Assembly (NCBI GenBank): GCA_031402355.1
Contig: JANNSG010000121.1
Location: 1 to 25,498, forward strand
Reading direction: 5' to 3'
Origin: JACMNW01 sp031402355
GTDB taxonomy: Bacteria; Pseudomonadota; Alphaproteobacteria; Rhodobacterales; Rhodobacteraceae
Length of the DNA stretch: 25,498 bases
The notes beneath the pieces are model-generated. The model saw only the letters and a list, made by a program, of their open reading frames with translations, had not been told where the DNA came from and did not search any database. Below, one piece after another: positions 7,182 to 14,789 of the stretch (position 1 is its first letter; each line of letters opens with the position of its first letter). Both the position numbers and the translations under genes were made by a program.

Positions 7182-8021
7182 TCAGCTATTCGCCCTTAAG
7201 GCCATCTGCATATCGCGGTCGCGGCGCTTTTCGGCGCGGTTCAGCATCCAACCGGCAAATGCCACCCCCAGCCCAACCACCACCACAGTGATCGATGCCA
7301 AAGCATTGATGTCGGGCGTCACGCCGAGCCTGACTTTCGACCAGATCAGCAAGGGCAACGTCGTATTGCCGGGCCCGGTTGTAAACGAAGTGATCACCAC
7401 ATCATCAAGGCTGATGGTAAAGGCCAAAAGCCAGCCCGACAGGATGGCTGGAAAGATGACGGGCAGCGTGACGTCGCGCAGAACCTGCCAGGGGCGCGAG
7501 CCCAGATCCAATGCGGCCTCTTCGATGGCCTGATCGGCCTGCACCATGCGCGAATGGATGATGGTGGTAACGAAAACCATCGAAAAGGTGATATGAGCCA
7601 AGGTGATGGTGGTAAAGCCGCGTGCGCCGGGCCAGCCAATCCATTCCGCCATCAGGATGAACATCATCAAGGATGAAATGCCGGTGATCACCTCGGGCAT
7701 GATCAAGGGGGCTGTGACCAGCCCGGAAAACAAGACCCGCCCCCGGAACCGCCGGAACCGGGCCAGGACGACCCCCGCCATCGTGCCCAGAATGGTTGCG
7801 ATCGTGGACGACAACACCGCAATCTTCAGCGATAGAACCAGCGCCTCGACCACCTTTTTGTTCGACCATAGCGAGACATACCATTTGGTCGAAAACCCGC
7901 CCCAGACGGTTGCCAGCTTTGATGCGTTGAAGGAATAAACCATCATCGACAAGATCGGGATGTAAAAAAAAGCAAAGCCAAAGCAGAGCACGGAAATCAG
8001 GAATACCGGGCGGCGGTTCAT
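7182..8021 (-). CDS. ABC transporter permease, spermidine/putrescine type (PotC-like)
   Basis: This 279-residue inner-membrane protein has about six hydrophobic segments, the first at about 7-30, and the EAA loop EEAALDLG at 167-174 that contacts the ATPase. The segment FTISLDDVVITSF near 201-213 is typical of PotC/PotI permeases. ATG 8021 is chosen over an upstream frame start at 8132 because it overlaps the stop of the first permease by ATGA (8018-8021), a coupling arrangement, and because the hydrophobic N-terminus then starts immediately. Together with the gene upstream it forms the membrane channel of the importer encoded at 7.2-11.2 kb. Confidence 0.92.
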   Translation of the reverse strand: MNRRPVFLISVLCFGFAFFYIPILSMMVYSFNASKLATVWGGFSTKWYVSLWSNKKVVEALVLSLKIAVLSSTIATILGTMAGVVLARFRRFRGRVLFSGLVTAPLIMPEVITGISSLMMFILMAEWIGWPGARGFTTITLAHITFSMVFVTTIIHSRMVQADQAIEEAALDLGSRPWQVLRDVTLPVIFPAILSGWLLAFTISLDDVVITSFTTGPGNTTLPLLIWSKVRLGVTPDINALASITVVVVGLGVAFAGWMLNRAEKRRDRDMQMALRANS

Positions 8022-8965
8022 GGCGCGTCGCGTCCTTTCGCTTCGGCTTTGCTTTGAAAATGCGTGTAAAGCATCATCGGCCCGACCATCAGAAACAGCA
8101 ATGCCACCGCCACCGCCGAGGCCATCGGCCAATCACGAGCCGAGGAAAATTCATCCGAGATCACCCGCCCGATCATCGGCGAACCAGCATCGCCGACCAG
8201 CGACGGGATCACCAATTCGCCGGCTGCGGGTATGAATACCAAAAGACCGCCAGCAATAATGCCGGGGATGGATTGCGGCAAGGTGATATCCCAAAACACC
8301 CGAAACGGCCGCGAACCAAGATCCATTGCCGCCTCGTCCAGCGTCTGATCCAGCTTTTCAAGATTGGCATAAAGCGGCAAAATCATGAAAGGAAGGTAGG
8401 TATAAAGCATCACCAGCACGACGGCGAAGTTGCTGTTCATCATCGGGACAGACCGCAGTGCCATCTCAGAGGGGACAACCCAGTTATAGGCCCCTGTCAG
8501 CAGTTTGTTGAACCAGCTTTGCGAGCCCATCAACCCCATCCAGGCGTAAACACGCAGCAGAAAAGATGTCCAGAACGGCAAAATCACCAGCATCAGCAGA
8601 ATGCTGCGCCAGGACCTGCTGACGCGTGTCAGACCCAGCGCCATCGGATAGCCCAGAAGCAGGCACAAGATTGTGGCCAGCGCCGCATTCTTCAGCGAGG
8701 TGGCGAAGGCCCGGATATAAAGATCGTCCTGAAACAGTCGCGCGTAGCCGTCAAAGTTCAAGACCGGATTTTCGCCACCAAATCCGAAAGGTGGCGCGGT
8801 TGGTGTGCGGGTCGCCAGACTGATCGCCACCACAATCATGAACGGGATCAGAAAGAACACCAGCAGCCAGACATAGGGCAACGCAACGATCAGGTCGGAC
8901 CAGCCGCGCCGGTTGAACCAGCCAGCAATCCCTTCAGGCCGATGATGGCTGCCCGGGGCTTTCAT
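8018..8965 (-). CDS. ABC transporter permease, spermidine/putrescine type (PotB-like)
   Basis: The 315-residue protein has a cytoplasmic N-terminus of about 25 residues, then a hydrophobic helix at about 26-50 and several more. The EAA loop is DEAAMDLG at 210-217. The PFWTSFLLRVYAW segment near 130-142 and the IPAAGELVIPSLVG segment are hallmarks of PotB/PotH permeases. It follows the ATPase gene by 35 nt and overlaps the second permease by 4 nt. The pair should move a small cationic or zwitterionic solute across the inner membrane. Confidence 0.92.
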   Translation of the reverse strand: MKAPGSHHRPEGIAGWFNRRGWSDLIVALPYVWLLVFFLIPFMIVVAISLATRTPTAPPFGFGGENPVLNFDGYARLFQDDLYIRAFATSLKNAALATILCLLLGYPMALGLTRVSRSWRSILLMLVILPFWTSFLLRVYAWMGLMGSQSWFNKLLTGAYNWVVPSEMALRSVPMMNSNFAVVLVMLYTYLPFMILPLYANLEKLDQTLDEAAMDLGSRPFRVFWDITLPQSIPGIIAGGLLVFIPAAGELVIPSLVGDAGSPMIGRVISDEFSSARDWPMASAVAVALLFLMVGPMMLYTHFQSKAEAKGRDAP

Positions 8966-9000
8966 TTTGGCTTAAATATCCCCCGCGCGGAGCGCATCTT

Positions 9001-10107
9001 TCAGTCCTTCATCACAATCGCCGCTGCCGGATCAAATGACAGCCAGACGGCATCTTCCCAATCTGCCACCCTGTCCGTCTCGCCGGTGCGGCGCGCATTC
9101 ACGGCATGAACCGCAACCAGTTTGCCTGACGGCAATGTCACACGGTAAAGCGAATCCTTGCCGAAATAGGCCATGTCCTTGACCACCCCCGTCAGCACGT
9201 TCGGCCCATCGGGACGATCGCGCGAGATGATGATTTTTTCCGGGCGCAAAGCAAGCGTGACCGGTTGACCAACCTGCAGACCGGGTACTGCCCGTGCCTC
9301 GATGTCGCCTTCGGCCTCGGCCAGCCGAACCCTTGCCGTCGGCCCTTCAAGGCTGATGACGGTGGCCTCGAATACCGTGATCGAACCGATGAAGCCTGCC
9401 ACGAACCGATTGGCAGGGTATTCGTAAACCTCGGTTGCCGTTCCGGTCTGAATGACCTCGCCCTTGTTCATCACGGCGATCCGGTCCGACAGGGTCATCG
9501 CCTCTTCCTGATCATGCGTCACCACGATGAAGGTCACGCCGGTGCGGGCCTGAATGCTCATCAATTCAAACTGCGTCTGTTCGCGCAGCTTTTTGTCCAG
9601 TGCGGCCAGAGGTTCGTCCAGCAACAGAAGCTTTGGCGCCCGTGCCAGCGCGCGGGCAAGCGCGACCCGTTGGCGCTGACCGCCCGAGATCTGATGCGGC
9701 TTGCGCCCGGCGAGACCTGTCAATTGCACCAGATCCAGCATTTCGCGGACCCGGTCACTGCGTTGCGCTTTCGTCATGGCATCATGTTGCAGGCCGTAGC
9801 CGATGTTTCGCTCCACCGTCATATGCGGAAAAAGCGCATAGCTTTGGAACATCATATGCACCGGTCGCGCATAGGGTGGCACGCCCGCCATATCCTGGCC
9901 GTCAATGAAAATGCGCCCTTCGGTGGGGTTTTCAAAGCCCGCAAGCATGCGCAAAAGCGTGGTTTTCCCACAGCCCGACCCGCCAAGCAGCGAGAAAATC
10001 TCACCCTCTGCGATGGTCAGGTTGACATCTTTAACGGCCCGAAAGCTGCCAAAACTTTTCGACACGCCCTCGATCTTGATGAATGGCGCGGGCGTCGTCT
10101 GTGGCAC
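9001..10107 (-). CDS. ABC transporter ATP-binding protein, spermidine/putrescine type (PotA-like)
   Basis: The 368-residue ATPase shows Walker A GGSGCGKTT at 42-50, a Q-loop in FQSYALFPHM, the signature ISGGQRQR, Walker B LLLLDEPLAALD, and the switch histidine in VVTHDQEEA. A C-terminal TOBE-type region (about 245-365) is where this subfamily may sense regulators or substrate. The start codon is GTG at 10107; no ATG occurs before the first conserved strand. It follows the binding-protein gene by 4 nt, with an AGG-rich ribosome-binding site inside that gene's end. It powers the importer formed with the two downstream permeases. Confidence 0.93.
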   Translation of the reverse strand: MPQTTPAPFIKIEGVSKSFGSFRAVKDVNLTIAEGEIFSLLGGSGCGKTTLLRMLAGFENPTEGRIFIDGQDMAGVPPYARPVHMMFQSYALFPHMTVERNIGYGLQHDAMTKAQRSDRVREMLDLVQLTGLAGRKPHQISGGQRQRVALARALARAPKLLLLDEPLAALDKKLREQTQFELMSIQARTGVTFIVVTHDQEEAMTLSDRIAVMNKGEVIQTGTATEVYEYPANRFVAGFIGSITVFEATVISLEGPTARVRLAEAEGDIEARAVPGLQVGQPVTLALRPEKIIISRDRPDGPNVLTGVVKDMAYFGKDSLYRVTLPSGKLVAVHAVNARRTGETDRVADWEDAVWLSFDPAAAIVMKD

Positions 10108-10111
10108 GGTG

Positions 10112-11212
10112 TCAGCCTGCCTTGATCTGCGTCCAGGCGCGCGTAATTTCGCGTTCCTGTTCAGCGGTCAAAGGTTTGGGGGTATACATCCGTCCCAATA
10201 TCTCGGCGTTGGGGTAGATGCCCGGGTCTGAGGTGATTGCCGGATCGACCAAACCCGTTGCCGCCAGATTGGCATTGGCATAGCCGGTGTAATTGGTGCA
10301 GGCCGCGATCACTTCGGGACGCATCATGTAGTCCAGAAACAGATAGGCATTGTCCAGGTTGGGTGACTTTGCCGTTACCACCCAATTGTCAAACCAGGCA
10401 GGGACGCCGGACTTGGGCACGTAATATTCAAGGTTGACGTCAATCCCGGCCTCGGCCGCGCGGGTTTTGGCGACGCCGTAATCCCCCGACCAGGTGTTTG
10501 CGACGCAAACCTCGGAATTGGGCAATGTGGTCAAGTAGTTGGTATTATCGAAGGTGCGGATATAGGGCCGAATGGCGGCAAAAGCTTCGCTCATCTTGGC
10601 ATATTCGGCGGGACCGGCAGTATTCGGGTCTATGCCAAGCCAACTGAGCACCATAAGGCCGATGTCCTTGGGGCTGTCGAGCAGGGTCAAACCGCAATCA
10701 GCAAGTTTTGCGGCGTTTTCGGGAAGAAAGATCGTATCCATGCTGGCCAGATCTGCATCTGGCAGGCGTTCCCGCACCAGATCCATGTTGAAAGTGAACC
10801 CGACCGTTCCCCACATGTAAGGCAAGGCATAGGCATTTCCCGGATCAAAGCCTTCCAGAACTTTCAAGATTGCGGGGTCGAGATTGCCGTAGTTTTTGAA
10901 CCGGCTGCGATCAAGTTGTTCGTAAACGCCTGCCGCCGTGAACAGCGGCAACGACAAGCCCGACTGCAAGACGACATCATAGCCGGACGACCCGGCAAGC
11001 ATCTTTGCCTCGGCCTCTTCTGTCGAGGAATACAAGTCATACACCACCGAAATACCAGTCTCGGACTCAAATTCGGCAATCGTGTTTTCGCCGATGTAAT
11101 CGGCCCAATTGTATACATTGAGGCTGGTGGATTGTGCCCAGGATGGGCGAACAAAGGGCAGCGATAAAGCGCCCCCAACGGCTGTCAAGGCTGATCTGCG
11201 CGTAAGCTTCAT
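10112..11212 (-). CDS. Periplasmic solute-binding protein, spermidine/putrescine type (PotD/PotF-like), Tat-type signal
   Basis: The 366-residue protein begins with KLTRRSALTAVGG, a twin-arginine-like signal peptide, with probable cleavage after SWA near residue 26. The mature start YNWADYIGENT matches PotF/PotD. In PotF the ligand amines are held by W37, D39, W244, D247 and D278; here the corresponding NWADY, NTWSGDYG and PAWFDNW segments keep the Trp and Asp residues, which suggests a cationic amine ligand. This is inference from family structures. ATG 11212 has a strong GGAGGA ribosome-binding site. It follows the first Rieske gene by 36 nt and is the first of the four transporter genes, so it may be the most strongly translated component. 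Confidence 0.9.
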   Translation of the reverse strand: MKLTRRSALTAVGGALSLPFVRPSWAQSTSLNVYNWADYIGENTIAEFESETGISVVYDLYSSTEEAEAKMLAGSSGYDVVLQSGLSLPLFTAAGVYEQLDRSRFKNYGNLDPAILKVLEGFDPGNAYALPYMWGTVGFTFNMDLVRERLPDADLASMDTIFLPENAAKLADCGLTLLDSPKDIGLMVLSWLGIDPNTAGPAEYAKMSEAFAAIRPYIRTFDNTNYLTTLPNSEVCVANTWSGDYGVAKTRAAEAGIDVNLEYYVPKSGVPAWFDNWVVTAKSPNLDNAYLFLDYMMRPEVIAACTNYTGYANANLAATGLVDPAITSDPGIYPNAEILGRMYTPKPLTAEQEREITRAWTQIKAG

Positions 11213-11248
11213 CAGGGGGTTCCTCCATTGGTTGGATAGCAGTTAGTC

Positions 11249-12460
11249 TCAAGTTTTCTGAGCGGTCAAGCTTTCCCGTAACAATATGATCAAATTATCC
11301 TCGGTTGGTGCCTGGTCTTGCGACATGATCGGAATAAGGCCGCGTAACATGTCGTGGTGTCGGCGCACGCCATATTCGAGGTCGGACAGATGAAAGCTGT
11401 CAAAGGCTGATGATTTCATCGACTCGTTCGACCAGATCGAGAGCTGCTGATCCTCGGCCGAGGTTTCACGGTCGATCCTTAGCGCCAGATAGCGCGCGGC
11501 GCGGGTTTGCCGTGTTTCGCCCGCGCGCCGGTAAAGCCGCCCGGTGACCCGCGTCTGCGTGGGTGAGATCGGGATTTCCTGATAGAATTGCACCGCTTCG
11601 GGCGTGAAGGTGATGACGGTATTCGGGAACAGACCGTAGTAGACCCATGCCTTTTGCAAATGCGCGGGCTGCCAGTCTTGGGGTGCTGAAAGTTTCACAT
11701 AATTGCGCACCGACCAGCGCCTGCCGGGCCTGTCGCCAAAGGTGGCGTTGGATTGGTTCAGGCCATTGCCGTGATAGGTATCGCGGTAGCTGCGCCCATA
11801 CAATTCTTGCAGCGCAGGGTGTGCGAGTGGCACATGATAACCTTCATTGTCCACATCGCGAACGGATTTCCAGTTCACCGGCAGGTCGGTGGCCCATCCG
11901 GGGGTTGGCACGGCCACAAGGTCGTCCAGCCGAAAGGCCGCAAAATCGGCGGCATAGGGGGCCAGCCAGTCTGCCACATCAGGCTGCGGGCCGGAGGTAA
12001 AGCGCAGGAAAATGAAACCATGCCATATCTGCATCTCGATCGGTTTCAGGCCGAATTTGCTGCGGTCCATCTGGCCGAAACTCTCCGGCTGCGCCGCCCC
12101 GCGCAACGTCCCGTCTAGGTTATAGACCCAGCCATGAAACGGGCAGACGATGGCGCTTTTGCAGGTGCCGGACGCGCCATCCACCACCCGCGCGCCCCGA
12201 TGACGGCACAGGTTGTGAAAGGCACGGATCACGCCATCCTGACCGCGCATAACGACCGCCCGTTCGCCCAGAAGATCGAAGGCCAGCCAATCACCGGGGT
12301 TTGGAAGATCGGCAGTATGCCCTGCGAGTTGCCAATGGGTCAGGAAGACATGCCTGCGTTCCAGATCAAAAAGGGCTGGCGAATGATAGGTCCAACCCGG
12401 CAAACCCCGGCGATCCCAGTTTTCTGGCGCACCGTAAGCGTTGGGTGCGTGGGCGGTCAT
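11249..12460 (-). CDS. Rieske non-haem iron oxygenase, large subunit (quaternary-ammonium type), copy 1
   Basis: The 403-residue oxygenase carries a Rieske [2Fe-2S] site C85-x-H87 and C106-x2-H109, and a mononuclear iron site H209 and H214 with probable carboxylate D337 in SAEDQQL. The residue that bridges electron transfer between subunits, three before the first histidine, is Glu206 rather than the usual Asp; Glu here is reported for quaternary-ammonium oxygenases such as carnitine monooxygenase CntA. Such enzymes hydroxylate N-methyl or C-N positions, causing demethylation or cleavage. ATG 12460 overlaps the stop of the second oxygenase gene by ATGA; an in-frame ATG at 12493 lies inside that gene and is less likely. 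No reductase gene is in the window. The substrate is unknown. Confidence 0.88.
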   Translation of the reverse strand: MTAHAPNAYGAPENWDRRGLPGWTYHSPALFDLERRHVFLTHWQLAGHTADLPNPGDWLAFDLLGERAVVMRGQDGVIRAFHNLCRHRGARVVDGASGTCKSAIVCPFHGWVYNLDGTLRGAAQPESFGQMDRSKFGLKPIEMQIWHGFIFLRFTSGPQPDVADWLAPYAADFAAFRLDDLVAVPTPGWATDLPVNWKSVRDVDNEGYHVPLAHPALQELYGRSYRDTYHGNGLNQSNATFGDRPGRRWSVRNYVKLSAPQDWQPAHLQKAWVYYGLFPNTVITFTPEAVQFYQEIPISPTQTRVTGRLYRRAGETRQTRAARYLALRIDRETSAEDQQLSIWSNESMKSSAFDSFHLSDLEYGVRRHHDMLRGLIPIMSQDQAPTEDNLIILLRESLTAQKT

Positions 12461-13596
12461 TGTGCAGCCGCAGTCATCTGCGCCTCCAGCCATTTGTGGA
12501 AATTGGCGATATCAAATTCCTGCGGCATCAACCGTGCGGCCATGAACTTGGGTGATTTCAGCCCACGTTGGTTCATCTCAGCGGCCTCGCCATCCTGGGT
12601 CATCACCAGTGTCGCAAAGGCCGCAACTTCGGACGCATCAAAGCCGGGTTGGGCAAGCGTTTCCGGGGTGAAAAGCCATTCGGCAGTAAGCCTTGTGGTT
12701 TCCGGGCCAGTTGGGGTCAGCGACACGCAGCGTACATAATCGACATGGCCAACAATAAACATCGTCGGGTAGATGGTGACGAAATTATAGCCATTGGCGC
12801 GTTGCAAGGGCGTCAGATCAAGGAACTCTGGCCCGCAGGATTTGCCTGTTGCGGTCCAGCTGGACGCGCCCGGCTTCAGGTTCGGCCCGCGCGGGGTGTC
12901 TGGCGTCCAGTCACCTAGTTCATTCGCGGTCATCACCCCTTTGGAATAAACCGGTACCAGATCGCACAATTCGGGGTGAATGCCGGGGCAATGCAGGCAT
13001 TCGTTGTAGTTTTCCCAAAACAGTTTCCAATTACAGGCAAGATCCTTGACCATGCGGTGACCCGTGATCAGGTCTGCCATTGGCCAGTTATCCAAGGCGT
13101 TCAAGCCAAGATCAGGGGCCAACGCGGGCTGCGTGTCCGAAAGGCACAAGTACAGACACCCATTCCAATTCTGCACCGCGACCGGGAACAGACCATTGTC
13201 TTCGCGTCGGAAATCATCTGTCGGCGTAGCATGAGCGGTAGAGACTAGCCGCCCGTATGGGCTGAACGACCACGCATGATAGGGACAGGTGATCAGCTTT
13301 CCCATCGGCTTTTCAGCCTCTGAACACAGCTCCGCCCCGCGGTGGCGGCAGGTATTGTGAAAGGCTGTAATTGCGCCACCCGGATCGCGGCACAGGATCA
13401 CATTGACCCCGGCCACCGACAGCCTGCGCATTGTGCTGGGGGCCAGATCAGACGCGCGCCCTGCATAAATCCAGTTGCGCGCCCAAACAGCCTTTTGTTC
13501 CGCCGCGAACCAAGCCGGATCATGATATGCTTGTGCGGGCAAGCCTTCGGGGCAGTGATCGAGCAGCGGGCTTTCTGGATGATGATGCAGGCTCAT
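12457..13596 (-). CDS. Rieske non-haem iron oxygenase, large subunit (glycine-betaine-monooxygenase-like), copy 2
   Basis: The 379-residue oxygenase has Rieske ligands C83-x-H85 and C104-x2-H107, and iron ligands H202, H207 and probably D335 in VMTQDGEAAE. The bridging residue is Glu199 in WENYNECLHC, a pattern close to GbcA and stachydrine demethylase (ENY/DNY-x-EC-x-HC). Those enzymes remove a methyl group from betaines as formaldehyde, using electrons from a separate ferredoxin reductase. The frame opens at TTG 13608, but ATG 13596 has GAGGGA 6 nt upstream and is preferred; this leaves 8 nt after the demethylase gene. The protein is clearly divergent from copy 1, so the two may act on successive intermediates or form a hetero-oligomer. 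Confidence 0.9.
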   Translation of the reverse strand: MSLHHHPESPLLDHCPEGLPAQAYHDPAWFAAEQKAVWARNWIYAGRASDLAPSTMRRLSVAGVNVILCRDPGGAITAFHNTCRHRGAELCSEAEKPMGKLITCPYHAWSFSPYGRLVSTAHATPTDDFRREDNGLFPVAVQNWNGCLYLCLSDTQPALAPDLGLNALDNWPMADLITGHRMVKDLACNWKLFWENYNECLHCPGIHPELCDLVPVYSKGVMTANELGDWTPDTPRGPNLKPGASSWTATGKSCGPEFLDLTPLQRANGYNFVTIYPTMFIVGHVDYVRCVSLTPTGPETTRLTAEWLFTPETLAQPGFDASEVAAFATLVMTQDGEAAEMNQRGLKSPKFMAARLMPQEFDIANFHKWLEAQMTAAAQ

Positions 13597-13604
13597 GGCT
13601 TCCC

Positions 13605-14789
13605 TCAAAACGGTTCGGGTGGCGTAGCACGGCGGCGGGCGGGGGCAAAAAACGGGCGGTCAACCGGCGTTACCCGCAGCATCAGTTTGACATATTGCAA
13701 CTCGCGCAGGGCATAAATTTCGACCCACAGGTTTCCCCCTTTTTGGTAGGGGCGTTTGATCTGCGCGATGGCAATGTTGCGCTTGGTGGACGGCGACCAT
13801 GCAGCAGCGGTGATGTGCCCCACCTCGGTGTGCTTGTTGTGATAGATCAGGGATCCTTCGGCAGAAACGTTGCCCTCAACATCAAGGCCGACCAGCGCCC
13901 ACTGACTGCCCTTTTCCCGCTCTGCCAACAGCGCCCGCCGCCCGGTGAAATGGCCCTTGTCCCAGTCTATCATCCAATCCAGTGCCAGTTCGAACGGCGA
14001 TCTGACCCGATCCTCGCGCACCGCCTGATCAGCCGGGACGAAGTCCATGTTGGTGATGATGAACCCGGCCTCGATCCGGGCGAGGTTCAGGGCGTTTGTG
14101 CCAATCGGCCGGATGCCGCAATAGGCACCAGCGGCCATTAACGCATCCCACAGGGCAAGGGCTTGGTCAGGTGTGGTCCAAAGTTCATAGCCCAGATCGC
14201 CGGTAAAGCCGGTGCGGGAAATGGTCAGTTCTGCCTCGCCAAAGGCAAAGGACGCCATGCGGAAAGGCTTCAGTGTGCTGACATTAAAACCGGCATTGGC
14301 CAGCACTGTGGCCGTACAGGGGCCTTGGAGCGACAGGGCCGCGATCTCATCTGTCACTTCCTGCACCTGCACGCCATAGCCGATAGCACTGTCCAGCAGC
14401 CAAGGCAGATGGCGTTCCTGGCAGCACAGCAGATAGTCGTCTGCCCCGTGGCGGAACAGCGTGCCATCATCCAATATTTTGCCCGCATCATCGCACCAGA
14501 CGGTGTAGTGCACAGACCCTACCGAGAGTTTCGCGGCATTGCGTACCGTCAGACGGTTCAAATATGCCCCAGCATCAGGCCCGGTGATACGGTATTTCAC
14601 CATAGGGCACAGATCATAGATCGAGGCCGCATTGCGAATGGCGGTATGTTCCATGGCTTCGTCGCCATAGCACAGCGAGGTGGTGTAACCCGCCCAGGCA
14701 CCCCAGTTGTTCAGCCGATTTAAGGCGGCCGTGCGCGGATGAAACGGGGTTTGTTTCAGCGGGATTTTGTAATGTGAAAGATCGTTCAT
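13605..14789 (-). CDS. GcvT/DmdA-type tetrahydrofolate-dependent aminomethyltransferase or demethylase
   Basis: The 394-residue protein belongs to the glycine-cleavage T-protein fold. Visible family elements are DLCPMVKYRITG (59-70) in the N-terminal domain, DDAGKILDDGTLF (100-112) near the catalytic aspartate region, SRTGFTGDLGYEL (191-203), and a C-terminal barrel. Members transfer a one-carbon unit from an amine, sulfonium or aryl ether to tetrahydrofolate; DmdA demethylates DMSP in this way. No GcvH, GcvP or dimethylglycine-dehydrogenase domain accompanies it, so it is not a normal glycine-cleavage component. ATG 14789 overlaps the preceding oxidoreductase stop by ATGA, with a GGTGGGGG ribosome-binding site. 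Whether it is DmdA proper cannot be decided without a phylogeny. Confidence 0.85.
   Translation of the reverse strand: MNDLSHYKIPLKQTPFHPRTAALNRLNNWGAWAGYTTSLCYGDEAMEHTAIRNAASIYDLCPMVKYRITGPDAGAYLNRLTVRNAAKLSVGSVHYTVWCDDAGKILDDGTLFRHGADDYLLCCQERHLPWLLDSAIGYGVQVQEVTDEIAALSLQGPCTATVLANAGFNVSTLKPFRMASFAFGEAELTISRTGFTGDLGYELWTTPDQALALWDALMAAGAYCGIRPIGTNALNLARIEAGFIITNMDFVPADQAVREDRVRSPFELALDWMIDWDKGHFTGRRALLAEREKGSQWALVGLDVEGNVSAEGSLIYHNKHTEVGHITAAAWSPSTKRNIAIAQIKRPYQKGGNLWVEIYALRELQYVKLMLRVTPVDRPFFAPARRRATPPEPF

Noticed and set aside
8054..9109. Plus-strand open frame of 351 codons opposite the permease genes
   Set aside because: Rich in His, Gln and Arg as expected from the antisense of hydrophobic permease codons; no family resemblance, and both permeases are well supported.
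13605..14789. Firm naming of the GcvT-type gene as dmdA
   Set aside because: Motifs place it in the GcvT/DmdA superfamily, but I cannot separate DmdA from other demethylases without a tree, so no symbol is given.
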